Position numbers and translations under genes: made by a program
Notes under the pieces: model-generated
Told to the model about the DNA's origin: nothing
The model's input: only the letters and a program-made list of their open reading frames with translations
Databases searched by the model: none
Part shown: one piece after another, positions 51,850 to 60,388 of the stretch
Layout of the letters: every line of letters starts with the position of its first letter
Numbering within the stretch: the first letter of the stretch is position 1
Source of the DNA: Owenweeksia sp. TMED14
GTDB taxonomy: Bacteria; Bacteroidota; Bacteroidia; Flavobacteriales; Schleiferiaceae
DNA: 64,000 nt
Direction: 5' to 3'
Assembly: GCA_949529985.1 (NCBI GenBank)
Contig: CATIRS010000049.1
Location: 1 to 64,000 of the forward strand

Positions 51850-53151
51850 CTAATCTAAGTTCTTGTTGGAATAATAAAATTTATTAATGCCAAACCACAA
51901 AAACATTGCGATTAAAAAAAAGACAGAGAGAACTAATGGTGATAATCGAAGGTCACCTGTTACCGTTTCCACCCACCCCACAGAAACCATCCCAAGAACA
52001 GTAGCTAGTTTTTCAGCAATATCAAAAAAACTAAAATAGGTCACATGTTCATCTTCTGATGGTAACATTTTAGAGAATGTGGAACGACCCAATGATTGCA
52101 AACCACCCATTACTAAACCCACCGATGCTCCTAGAAGATAAAACTGAAATTCTGAATTTACAAAAAAAGCAAGGAGACATATAACTACCCAAAGACCCGA
52201 GGCTAAAATCAAACTTCTGATGTTTCCAAACTGATAAGAAAGTTTAGCAAAAAGCCATGAACCTAGAATAGCAACAAATTGAATTAGTAGAATAGTTAAT
52301 ATTAAAGAACTTGATTCAAGTCCGAGGACTTTGGTGCCAAATAAAGAAGCAATAAGTATTACAGTTTGAACTCCAGCAGAGGCAAAGAAAAAACCCATTA
52401 AAAACCTATTCAATCCTTTAATTTTATTGAATTCTTTCAAAACCAAAAATAGACGCACATAACTTTCTTTGATATAGCCTTTATTTTTTTTCATCAAAAT
52501 CGAAACACCTGAAGGAAGCCGATACAAGGCAAATTCTCCCCAAGAAAGCCACCATATACCAACAAAAACAAAACTCAGTCTTGTAATAGTGGCCACATCA
52601 TTAATCCCTAACCATTCGGGATTTTGAATAAATGCTAACGAAGCTATCAATACTAAAGAACTACCCAAATATCCAAGAGCAAAACCTCTCGCACTTAGGG
52701 AATCTTGATCCTCTCGTTTCGCTATTTCTGGCAGATAAGAATTATAAAAAACTAAACTCCCACTGAAACATAATGAAGCTAAATATGGAGATAAAAGCCC
52801 CCACCACATTGTATTTTCAGTAAAGAAAAACATGCCAGCACATGCAATTGAACCACAATAAATAAAGACACGCATAAATGACTTTTTCTTACCTGAGACT
52901 TCGGATAAGGCACTCAGATAAGGAGTGATTAAACTAATTGTTAAAAATGCGGCAGCCACAACAAACGTGTATGCAGCAGTTGTCGATATAGTGCCGCCGA
53001 AAAAAGGAAAACTTATCTTTCCAGCACCATCCATTACTGCAGCAAAATAAATCGGGAAGATCGCAGTACTTATTACGAGGCTGTACGAAGAATTTGCCCA
53101 ATCATACATTGCCCAACCCCATTGAATTCTCGAATCTCTTGATGTTGCCAT
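51850..53151 (-). CDS. MFS transporter, UMF1 (Atg22) family
   Basis: A 433-aa integral membrane protein with about 11-12 hydrophobic segments. IQWGWAMYDWANSSYSLVISTAIFPIYF is the diagnostic UMF1/Atg22 opening, and YLPEIAKREDQDSLSARGFALGYLGSSL is the central loop. Substrates are unknown in bacteria; yeast Atg22 exports amino acids from the vacuole. The ATG at 53151 is preferred over a TTG six codons upstream, because a GGAGGAA lies nine bases before it and the family sequence begins after it. Confidence 0.88.
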   Translation of the reverse strand: MATSRDSRIQWGWAMYDWANSSYSLVISTAIFPIYFAAVMDGAGKISFPFFGGTISTTAAYTFVVAAAFLTISLITPYLSALSEVSGKKKSFMRVFIYCGSIACAGMFFFTENTMWWGLLSPYLASLCFSGSLVFYNSYLPEIAKREDQDSLSARGFALGYLGSSLVLIASLAFIQNPEWLGINDVATITRLSFVFVGIWWLSWGEFALYRLPSGVSILMKKNKGYIKESYVRLFLVLKEFNKIKGLNRFLMGFFFASAGVQTVILIASLFGTKVLGLESSSLILTILLIQFVAILGSWLFAKLSYQFGNIRSLILASGLWVVICLLAFFVNSEFQFYLLGASVGLVMGGLQSLGRSTFSKMLPSEDEHVTYFSFFDIAEKLATVLGMVSVGWVETVTGDLRLSPLVLSVFFLIAMFLWFGINKFYYSNKNLD

Positions 53152-53160
53152 AAATGGAAT

Positions 53161-53167
53161 TTCCTCC
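53161..53167 (-). promoter_or_regulatory. Shine-Dalgarno-like GGAGGAA before the UMF1 gene
   Basis: On the minus strand GGAGGAA lies nine bases before the ATG at 53151 and favours that start. A degenerate -7 box (TATCTTGG, 53173-53166) overlaps it, so a transcript starting there would have a very short leader. Confidence 0.35.
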
Positions 53168-53282
53168 AAGATATAAAAAAGCTCCTTCGCTTGACCCTTT
53201 ATAGATCAGTTTCTATTAAAATTTCAATAAAAAACTGGGACCAAAATTATTCTACTAATATATCCAAATAGTTTAAAAATAC

Positions 53283-56057
53283 TTAAGAACACATTTTCTC
53301 ACTAGGTGGCGAGAATTTCGTGAGATTAATCCCCTCGACAGCATTTTCATACTCCTCCATATTTGGAGTCCTACCAAGAATGGCAGCTAATACAACCACT
53401 GGTGTAGAAGCAAGCAGTGACTCTCCTTTTTTACGATTTGAATCGGCAACCACTCGTCCTTTGAATAAACGTGTGGAGGTAGCCATTACCGTATCTCCTT
53501 TTTCTGCCTTTTCTTGATTGCCCATGCAAAGGTTACAACCAGGTCGTTCGAGATACATCATATTTTTATATTCTGTTCGCGCAGTGCTTTTAGGTGCATC
53601 ATCATTAAACTCAAAACCAGAATACTTTTTTAGAATATCCCAATCTCCTTCTTCTTTTAGTTCATCAATAATATTATATGTCGGCGCAGCTACTATCAAG
53701 GGTGCATTAAATTGAACCCTTCCTTTTTGGCCCTCCAAGTTCTTAAGCATTTGAGAAACTATTTTGAGATCTCCTTTATGAACCATGCAAGAACCAACAA
53801 AACCAAGATCCACATTTTTCTTTCCTTCATAAAAAGAAAGTGCTCTGATGACGTCATGAGTATAACGCTTAGAAATATCTTCATTGTGAACATCTGGATC
53901 AGCAATCATGGGTTGTCCAATTATATCTAAGTCCACTTCAAATTCCGCATAGTATTCAGCGTTTGAATCAGGAGTTAGCGCAGGCTTTTCTCCAGTCCTG
54001 ATCTCGTAGATTCTTTTATCAGCTATATCAATAAGACCCTGAAGAACACGCTTTTTATTATCCATCCCCTTACTAATCATCATTCTTATTCTACTCTTAG
54101 AAATATTGAGAGACTCAATTAGGGTGTCATCTTGGGAAATACAGATAGATGCCTTTGCTTTCATTTCAGCCGTCCAATCTGTAAATGTAAAAGCTTGATC
54201 AGCAAGTAAAGTCCCTATATGGACCTCAATGATTCTTCCTTGAAATACATTCTCATCAAAACTCTGTAGCATTTGAGACTGGGTAGCATGCACCACATCT
54301 CTAAAATCCATGTAGCTCTTCATCTCACCTTTGAAAGTGACTTTTACAGATTCGGGGATTGGCATACTTGCTTCTCCTGTTGCAAGTGCGAGTGCTACAG
54401 TTCCTGAGTCAGCGCCAAAAGCAACTCCTTTAGACATTCTTGTGTGTGAGTCTCCGCCAATAATTATAGCCCAATCATTAGTAGTGATATCATTCAGAAC
54501 CTTGTGAATCACATCAGTCATTGGAAAATATTTATTTTTAGGATCACGAGCGGTTATTAAACCAAAATCATTCATGAAACTCATCAATCTCGGGATGTTT
54601 TCTTGAGCTTTTTCATCCCAGACTGAAGCTGTATGACACCCTGATTGATATGCACCATCAACAATTGGTGAGATTGTTGTCGCTGCCATCATTTCTAATT
54701 CCTGAGAAGTCATTAGACCTGTTGTGTCTTGAGAACCAACTATATTAACCTCTACACGAACATCAGAACCTGCATTCAATAACTTCCCTGAAGTAATTCC
54801 AACAGCGTTTTTATTAAATATCTTTTCTACTGCAGTCAGCCCCCGACCTTCATGTGAAAACTCTTTTGATGAGGCAAATACTGCTGGAGTATCAATACCT
54901 AGGGTTTTTGAAGCAAATGCTTGGAGCTTTTTACCAAATACAATGGCGTATGAGCCACCAGCACGCATAAACTCTAATTTCTGAGGAGTGAATGCAGCAG
55001 AGATATCGCAGAGCTCCTTATCGCCGGTATATAATTTTTTCTTCTTCGTATTTATTGTGAGTAATGTTCCAGTTTCGACTGAAAAAACTTCTTCAAGAAT
55101 AGGCTCACCATCTTTATCTAAGATTATATCTCCATTAATATCTTTTTTCTTTACCCAATTTTTAAGATCAAGACCAACACCTCCTGTCACATCTACAGTC
55201 GTTGAGAATATTGGAGAAATACCGTTTGTTCCTGCAACTATAGGCGCAAAATTAATAAATGGCACATATGGACTTGCTTGTTTCCCAATCCACAAAGCAA
55301 CATTATTTACACCAGACATTCTTGAGGAACCAACTCCCATAGTGCCTTTCTCAGCAATCAATATCACTCGTTTATCAGGATGCTCATTTTGAAGAGACAA
55401 AAGTTCATTTTGTCTATCAGCATTGTGTTCAAACATACAATTACCGTGTAATTCCCTATCTGATCTAGAATGAGCATCACTGCCCGGTGAAAGTAAATCA
55501 GTGGAAATGTCTCCGACACCAGCTATATACGTTACAACTTTTATCTCTTCGGCTACATCCGGTAATTTAGTAAAAAATTCTGCCTGTGAATAGCTTTTAA
55601 GAATATCCTTAGCAATGACATTTCCATTGCTGTATGCTTTTTTTAGACGTTCAGTATCTGCATCATAAAGGAAAAATTGTGTTTTGAGAACTTTAGCTGC
55701 TTGTTTCGCAAGAGCCAAACTCTTACCAAGAGTTAAATCAATTAAAACTTCAACAGAAGGACCTCCTTTCATATGAGATAACAACTTAAAGGCCAATGAA
55801 GGAGTAATTTCTCCTAAGGAAAACTCACCAAGAATAATCTGCTTTAAAAAAGAGGCTTTGACGCCAGCTGCACTTGTAGTGCCAGGTAAAACATTAAAAA
55901 TAAAAAAGTTTATAGATTTTTCTCGATTTGCGTTATCTAAGTCTTTGATACTAATAATGATATCGCGTAGTAATTCTGCGTCGTCAATTGGCTTTGGTTT
56001 AAGGCCTTGAATTTTTCGTATTTCAATCTCTTTGAGATAATGATTATAAATATTCAT
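53283..56057 (-). CDS. acnB: bifunctional aconitate hydratase 2 / 2-methylisocitrate dehydratase
   Basis: A 924-aa AcnB-type aconitase of full length. The N-terminal HEAT-like domain occupies about 1-160, and the swivel domain includes GTMGVGSSRMSGVNNVALWIG near 240-260. The catalytic core has IIGGDSHTRMSKGVAFGADSGTVALALATGEASMPIPESVKV near 515-555. The Fe-S cysteines lie in FVGSCMVHKGD near 760 and PGCNLCMGNQEKAEKGD near 840. It interconverts citrate and isocitrate in the TCA cycle and supplies the isocitrate dehydrogenase at the window's end. A possible -7 box lies at 56092-56085. Confidence 0.97.
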   Translation of the reverse strand: MNIYNHYLKEIEIRKIQGLKPKPIDDAELLRDIIISIKDLDNANREKSINFFIFNVLPGTTSAAGVKASFLKQIILGEFSLGEITPSLAFKLLSHMKGGPSVEVLIDLTLGKSLALAKQAAKVLKTQFFLYDADTERLKKAYSNGNVIAKDILKSYSQAEFFTKLPDVAEEIKVVTYIAGVGDISTDLLSPGSDAHSRSDRELHGNCMFEHNADRQNELLSLQNEHPDKRVILIAEKGTMGVGSSRMSGVNNVALWIGKQASPYVPFINFAPIVAGTNGISPIFSTTVDVTGGVGLDLKNWVKKKDINGDIILDKDGEPILEEVFSVETGTLLTINTKKKKLYTGDKELCDISAAFTPQKLEFMRAGGSYAIVFGKKLQAFASKTLGIDTPAVFASSKEFSHEGRGLTAVEKIFNKNAVGITSGKLLNAGSDVRVEVNIVGSQDTTGLMTSQELEMMAATTISPIVDGAYQSGCHTASVWDEKAQENIPRLMSFMNDFGLITARDPKNKYFPMTDVIHKVLNDITTNDWAIIIGGDSHTRMSKGVAFGADSGTVALALATGEASMPIPESVKVTFKGEMKSYMDFRDVVHATQSQMLQSFDENVFQGRIIEVHIGTLLADQAFTFTDWTAEMKAKASICISQDDTLIESLNISKSRIRMMISKGMDNKKRVLQGLIDIADKRIYEIRTGEKPALTPDSNAEYYAEFEVDLDIIGQPMIADPDVHNEDISKRYTHDVIRALSFYEGKKNVDLGFVGSCMVHKGDLKIVSQMLKNLEGQKGRVQFNAPLIVAAPTYNIIDELKEEGDWDILKKYSGFEFNDDAPKSTARTEYKNMMYLERPGCNLCMGNQEKAEKGDTVMATSTRLFKGRVVADSNRKKGESLLASTPVVVLAAILGRTPNMEEYENAVEGINLTKFSPPSEKMCS

Positions 56058-56284
56058 AAATAATATCTATTTGTTTTTTCACAATAAAATTAGACGAAGA
56101 ATGAATTCTAAAGCAATTCAATTTACTCATTCCATATATTAAAGAATTTCTACTAAAAATGTCAATTAATATTGGTATTAAATGTTATGCGTCGGTTTTT
56201 TTACCGAATTTACAATGAAAATAGATTATTAGTCAATTAACTTAGAAATAAAACTAGTCTAGATGAATATTTTTTAAAGATCTA
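56058..56284. other. longest intergenic stretch, AT-rich, with a repeated GTCAATTAA motif
   Basis: This 227-base region between acnB and the 56285-57106 gene contains no reading frame I can support. GTCAATTAA occurs at 56161-56169 and 56232-56240, and inverted at 56285-56293. The first and last copies extend to a 12-base exact inverted repeat (56160-56171 and 56283-56294). A five-base-pair hairpin with a T loop (56192-56207) is also present. The region may hold acnB regulatory sites. Confidence 0.4.
56085..56092 (-). promoter_or_regulatory. possible -7 promoter box of acnB
   Basis: On the minus strand TAATTTTA matches TAnnTTTG at all but the last base, 27 bases before the acnB ATG (56057). 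The assignment is tentative in this AT-rich region. Confidence 0.35.
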
Positions 56285-57106
56285 TTAATTGACACCAACA
56301 ATACGCTCTACCCATACCCCATCTTTCGATTCTGCAACAACAATGAATAAATCACTTTTAAAAAAACTAATAGGCAAAGACCAATTGTTACCCAACCAAT
56401 CGCCAGAGATTAAAAGCTGCCCTTTGGAATTATAGATGGATGTTTTCGCTAATGAACTATTTGACGGGCGAGATAACATTAACATTCCGCCACTTACAAA
56501 TCCCATGTGACCATTTAAAAATTGCTCTCCAAGAGATATCCATAAATGGCCAGCATCAATTGAACTATCTAATTTAGATTGATATGCACAATCTTTAATT
56601 ATTAATTTCTCTCCATTGGTGACCTCTATTCTTACCCAGCCATATAACAATGAATCATTTTTATTCAATCGTAAACCAATAAACCCTTCCCCATTATCTT
56701 TCCATTGTGAGTATGGATCTGAAACACTGTCAAATCGATATTCAATTGTTCCATAGTTTTCTGACGAAGACATCCCTTGCCAGGGGTTTGATGAATAGGA
56801 AATACTTTCGCCGATATCCAAGCGGTCAGCATAAAAGAAAAACCCACGCTGCGATCCACAAACAGCAGAACTAGAAGAATCAAATGGCAAAACAATAGAA
56901 TGATCTATAAGCCCAGAAGTCCCTGTATCTCGATATTGAATAAATCTAAAATCAAGCACAGTATCATTATTAAGATCTAAATCAAAAAAGTCGCCATTGA
57001 TTTCCAGGGTGGTATCCGGGAAGTCCCGATATACATATTGGGCTTGCACGGAAGTAATTGTAAGTACGAAAATTATGAAGGACGAATATATTTTTTTTAA
57101 TTTCAT
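56285..57106 (-). CDS. exported protein of unknown function with sorting-like C-terminus
   Basis: A 273-aa exported protein (signal MKLKKIYSSFIIFVLTITSVQAQ). The centre is strand-rich with many Asp, Asn and Ser residues (DFPDTTLEINGDFFDLDLNNDTVLDFRF, with a calcium-type D-x-N-x-D motif). The last 75 residues (MLMLSRPSNSSLAKTSIYNSKGQLLISGDWLGNNWSLPISFFKSDLFIVVAESKDG) resemble a type IX secretion sorting domain. No enzyme family is recognised. The ATG at 57106 is chosen because the signal peptide starts there and a -7-like CAAATTTG lies seven bases upstream. Confidence 0.65.
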   Translation of the reverse strand: MKLKKIYSSFIIFVLTITSVQAQYVYRDFPDTTLEINGDFFDLDLNNDTVLDFRFIQYRDTGTSGLIDHSIVLPFDSSSSAVCGSQRGFFFYADRLDIGESISYSSNPWQGMSSSENYGTIEYRFDSVSDPYSQWKDNGEGFIGLRLNKNDSLLYGWVRIEVTNGEKLIIKDCAYQSKLDSSIDAGHLWISLGEQFLNGHMGFVSGGMLMLSRPSNSSLAKTSIYNSKGQLLISGDWLGNNWSLPISFFKSDLFIVVAESKDGVWVERIVGVN

Positions 57107-57144
57107 GGTAATGCAAATTTGCAAAAGTCCTCGCAATCGAGCAC

Positions 57145-57152
57145 TACCTTTA
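57145..57152 (+). promoter_or_regulatory. -7 promoter box of the polysaccharide-export operon
   Basis: TACCTTTA matches TAnnTTTG at all but the last base, eight bases before the ATG at 57161. The upstream in-frame extension of the permease gene would cover it, supporting the later start. Confidence 0.45.
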
Positions 57153-57160
57153 CGAATTAT

Positions 57161-58414
57161 ATGAAAAAAATACGTCAGACCATACTATTTGAAGCTATAA
57201 GTATGGCAATTCAGGCACTTAGAGCTCAATTACTTAGGGCAGTATTAACTGCTTTAATAATTGCAACAGGTATAACAGCTCTGGTTGGAATGTTGACCGC
57301 CACATCTGTTATGGAAAGCAGTATTTCAAATCAATTCACCACAATGGGAGCAAATACTTTCACGATTCAGCAGGGTGGAAGAACAATACAAATAGGTCGG
57401 AACGGAATAAAAGAAAAAAAACAATCCCAAATTCCTCTAAAAACAGCTATCAAATTAAAAAATAACTTAGCAGGAAAAGGACTTCTAGCAAGCGTAAGTG
57501 ATAATCTACTGTCTACAGCTATAATTCGACATATCGACAAAGAGACTAATCCTAATGTACAAGTTCAAGCAGTTGATATAAATTTCCCTTCTGTCAATGG
57601 ACTCGAAATTTCTGAAGGTCGATTTTTTTCTGGACTAGAGCAAAAAGAAGGAAGGTCTGTTGCAGTCCTTGCTCCAGACATCGTCAAACAGTTATTCCCT
57701 AACACTTCAGCAGTTGGAGAAAATATAAGAATTAATGGGAAACCTTATCGTGTTATCGGAATCACAAAAGCAAAGGGAAACAGTTCTTTCATGTCTAGTG
57801 ACAACCTAGCATACCTACCTCTAATGTCAGGCCATAAAGATTTTGGATCACCTTCGTCATCATACGTGACCAATATTCTTTCTCCAAATCCGAAAATTAT
57901 TGATGCGGCAATTAACGAAGCAATATCAACTATGAGGTCAATAAGAAAATTAGGCCCAGGGGAAGAAAATGATTTTAATATTAGACAAGCAGATAACTTG
58001 TCTTCCATCCTTCTAGAATCGCTAAGTTCAATTGGCATTGGAGCTGCATTAATTGGCATCATAACACTCCTCGGAGCATCCATTTCTTTAATGAATATTA
58101 TGCTCGTTTCAGTGACTGAACGCACAAGTGAAATTGGCACGCGAAAAGCTTTAGGAGCCAGCCAAAATTTTATCGTTATGCAGTTTTTAGCAGAGGCAAT
58201 ACTCATAAGTATCATTGGAGGATTCATAGGGGTATTTTTCGGCTTAATAGTAGGAAATGGATTGGCATTCGCTCTTGACACATCGGTTGTTTTGCCATTT
58301 AAATGGATTCTATTGGCATTTATTGTATCATTTTTTGTAGGCATAATATCTGGATGGTACCCTGCTCGTAAAGCAGCAAAACTTGACCCAATAGAAGCAC
58401 TCCGATATGAATAA
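57161..58414 (+). CDS. ABC transporter permease of the MacB/FtsX type
   Basis: A 417-aa membrane protein with the MacB-type layout: one N-terminal helix (LLRAVLTALIIATGITALVGML), a large periplasmic domain (about 50-270, including SVNGLEISEGRFFSGLEQ and YRVIGITKAKGNS), then three C-terminal helices from IGAALIGIITLLGASISLMNIMLVSVTERTSEIGTRKALGAS. It lacks the MacB ATPase, which must be encoded elsewhere. Its stop overlaps the Wzm-type permease gene by eight bases, so it is translated with a glycan exporter. It probably moves lipoproteins or an envelope substrate rather than glycan. Confidence 0.85.
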   Translation: MKKIRQTILFEAISMAIQALRAQLLRAVLTALIIATGITALVGMLTATSVMESSISNQFTTMGANTFTIQQGGRTIQIGRNGIKEKKQSQIPLKTAIKLKNNLAGKGLLASVSDNLLSTAIIRHIDKETNPNVQVQAVDINFPSVNGLEISEGRFFSGLEQKEGRSVAVLAPDIVKQLFPNTSAVGENIRINGKPYRVIGITKAKGNSSFMSSDNLAYLPLMSGHKDFGSPSSSYVTNILSPNPKIIDAAINEAISTMRSIRKLGPGEENDFNIRQADNLSSILLESLSSIGIGAALIGIITLLGASISLMNIMLVSVTERTSEIGTRKALGASQNFIVMQFLAEAILISIIGGFIGVFFGLIVGNGLAFALDTSVVLPFKWILLAFIVSFFVGIISGWYPARKAAKLDPIEALRYE

Positions 58415-59240
58415 AAAAATTCACTCCGTATCTTCATCAGATTCTATTTGGAAATTCACCAATGAAGGCTTCAGGCGCACACGTCAAGTAACATGGGCTT
58501 TTGCTCGAAGAGACCTTCAACTCCGATATATTCAAACAAGATTAGGGTGGTTTTGGTCTATTGGCCAACCCCTATTAGCTGCAATTTTAGTCCTATTTTT
58601 TTTTTCATGGATTATTGAAATTGAGGCACCATTTGGATTCAATTATTCAATTTATGCTTTTGCATGCCTACCGGCTTGGTTACTGGCCCAACACATAATA
58701 ATGCAAGGCTCTCCTAGCCTAGTGCATAATCAACATATCATATCTAAAGTATCATTCCCACGCCAGTCACTTCCTCTAAGCAAGGCGCTAGTTGCCCTGG
58801 TCGATTATATGGTGGCCACAATACTCTACTTTTTATTTAGAGGGATTCAATCAGGCATATGGGATTTTTATTTCTTTAATTTTTTATTTTATTCATTTGC
58901 AACAATTTTAGCATCATTGGGAATAGCATATTGGATAGCTGCGATATCCATTCGCTTTCGTGACTGGCTTGCTATACTCCCATTGCTAATTCAAGGATTA
59001 TTTCTACTTAGCCCTATCGTATACCCAACAGAAAAATATAGTAATGCACTTGGAGAATTTGAATGGATCTTATACTTAAATCCATTTGTAGCAATTGCTG
59101 ACGGATTCAGATGGACATGGTTGGGCATAAATAGTTGGAGTGAATTACATTATATCTCTTTTTTAATGATTATTGTAATTTACTTTAGTGGCTATACTGC
59201 AATTAGATATTCCGAGAATAAAATGGTTGATACTTTATGA
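58407..59240 (+). CDS. polysaccharide ABC exporter permease (Wzm type)
   Basis: A 277-aa ABC-2 permease with about six hydrophobic segments. AFARRDLQLRYIQTRLGWFWSIGQPLLAAILVLFFFSWI is the diagnostic amphipathic gate helix and first membrane segment of Wzm/TagG exporters, and LLSPIVYPTEKYS near 195 is the conserved later loop. It exports lipid-linked O-antigen or another surface glycan. It overlaps the MacB-type gene by eight bases and the Wzt-type gene by four. Confidence 0.9.
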   Translation: MNKKIHSVSSSDSIWKFTNEGFRRTRQVTWAFARRDLQLRYIQTRLGWFWSIGQPLLAAILVLFFFSWIIEIEAPFGFNYSIYAFACLPAWLLAQHIIMQGSPSLVHNQHIISKVSFPRQSLPLSKALVALVDYMVATILYFLFRGIQSGIWDFYFFNFLFYSFATILASLGIAYWIAAISIRFRDWLAILPLLIQGLFLLSPIVYPTEKYSNALGEFEWILYLNPFVAIADGFRWTWLGINSWSELHYISFLMIIVIYFSGYTAIRYSENKMVDTL

Positions 59241-60388
59241 AACTCCCTTCAAATCTTGCTATTCAAACTGAAAAATTAGGAAAAAAGTATAAACTAAGAA
59301 GTTCAGAGTCTTGGGCATTAAAAAATATAAATCTAGATATCGAAACAGGAAGCGCTCTTGGCATCGTAGGTCCAAACGGAGCAGGGAAATCAACATTATT
59401 GAAAATATTATCAGGCTTAACTAAGCCAACTACTGGAAACTATAAATACAGAGGATCATTAACGGGTCTTCTTGAAGTTGGAACAGGATTTCATCCTGAT
59501 CTTTCAGGCTTAGAAAATATATATCTAAGTGCGGCTCTAAATGGTATGCCCAGAAAAATAATAAGAGAAAGAGTTGATCAAATTATTGATTTTTCAGGCA
59601 TTCCTACAGAATATATCAACCAACCTATTAAACACTACTCAAGTGGCATGAAAGTGCGTTTAGGATTTGCTGTTGCAGCACACCTAGATGCTGATATACT
59701 TATTGTTGACGAAGTTCTTGCAGTTGGAGACCTTAGCTTTCAAGAAAAATGTATGCGAAGCATGGAATTGCAGATGCATGAACAAGGAAGAACAGTATTA
59801 TTTGTCTCTCACAATTTATATACTCTCCAAAAACTTTGTTCTAAAGCCATATTACTCGATAGGAGTAAATTAATTCAAATAGGTAATAGTAAAGATGTTT
59901 GTGAAAACTACATTAATAAAACACTTAACAGAACGGATAATGTAGATCTTGAAAAAAGAGAAGATAGAAATGGTTCTGGGAAAATACGGATCAACAAATT
60001 AGAGTGGTCACCTCAATTATTACAAACGGGTAAAAAAGCAGTTCTAACAATTGGATATCAAGCCAAAGAAGAATTGGAAGATGTGAATATTAAAATAAGC
60101 ATCAATGGATCTGATGGGCGCTTTTTAACTCCACTATCTATGCATAGCACTAATTTCAGACCTAAATTAATACCGGAAAATGGTCAGCTGACCGTGAACA
60201 TCGAGAATATCCCATGGATGAAGGGAAACTACTTTATTGATATCCGAGTTATTGAAAAAGGTATCGTCTGTGACGATCTAAGACTAGCAAGTAAATTTCA
60301 AGTTCACGGCGGAAATTATGTTAAGGACGGCGATGAATTCCATTCATCAAAAAATGGGGTCTTCATCCCTCATGTCTGGAGTATTTAA
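59237..60388 (+). CDS. polysaccharide ABC exporter ATPase (Wzt type) with C-terminal glycan-binding domain
   Basis: A 383-aa protein. The ATPase has Walker A GPNGAGKSTLLKILSG near 47, the Wzt-typical LLEVGTGFHPDLSGLENIYL near 80, signature YSSGMKVRLGFAVAAHLD near 137, Walker B ILIVDEVLAVGD near 157 and the VLFVSHNLYTL H-loop near 190. Residues about 245-383 form the extra domain (KIRINKLEWSPQLLQTGKKAVLTIGYQ...) that recognises the glycan end cap in Wzt-type proteins. It pairs with the Wzm gene. Its 3' end overlaps the convergent sulfotransferase gene by 26 bases. Confidence 0.92.
   Translation: MKLPSNLAIQTEKLGKKYKLRSSESWALKNINLDIETGSALGIVGPNGAGKSTLLKILSGLTKPTTGNYKYRGSLTGLLEVGTGFHPDLSGLENIYLSAALNGMPRKIIRERVDQIIDFSGIPTEYINQPIKHYSSGMKVRLGFAVAAHLDADILIVDEVLAVGDLSFQEKCMRSMELQMHEQGRTVLFVSHNLYTLQKLCSKAILLDRSKLIQIGNSKDVCENYINKTLNRTDNVDLEKREDRNGSGKIRINKLEWSPQLLQTGKKAVLTIGYQAKEELEDVNIKISINGSDGRFLTPLSMHSTNFRPKLIPENGQLTVNIENIPWMKGNYFIDIRVIEKGIVCDDLRLASKFQVHGGNYVKDGDEFHSSKNGVFIPHVWSI

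Noticed and set aside
54988..55392. Open frame of 134 codons opposite acnB
   Set aside because: Its coding pattern mirrors the conserved AcnB swivel region; no independent evidence for a gene.
56192..56207. Hairpin TCGGT-TTTTTT-ACCGA upstream of acnB as terminator or riboswitch
   Set aside because: Only five base pairs, no T-run following it on either strand, and no riboswitch core recognised.
57745..58437. Open frame of 230 codons on the minus strand opposite the MacB-type permease
   Set aside because: It is antisense to a gene with clear family motifs and shows no domain of its own.
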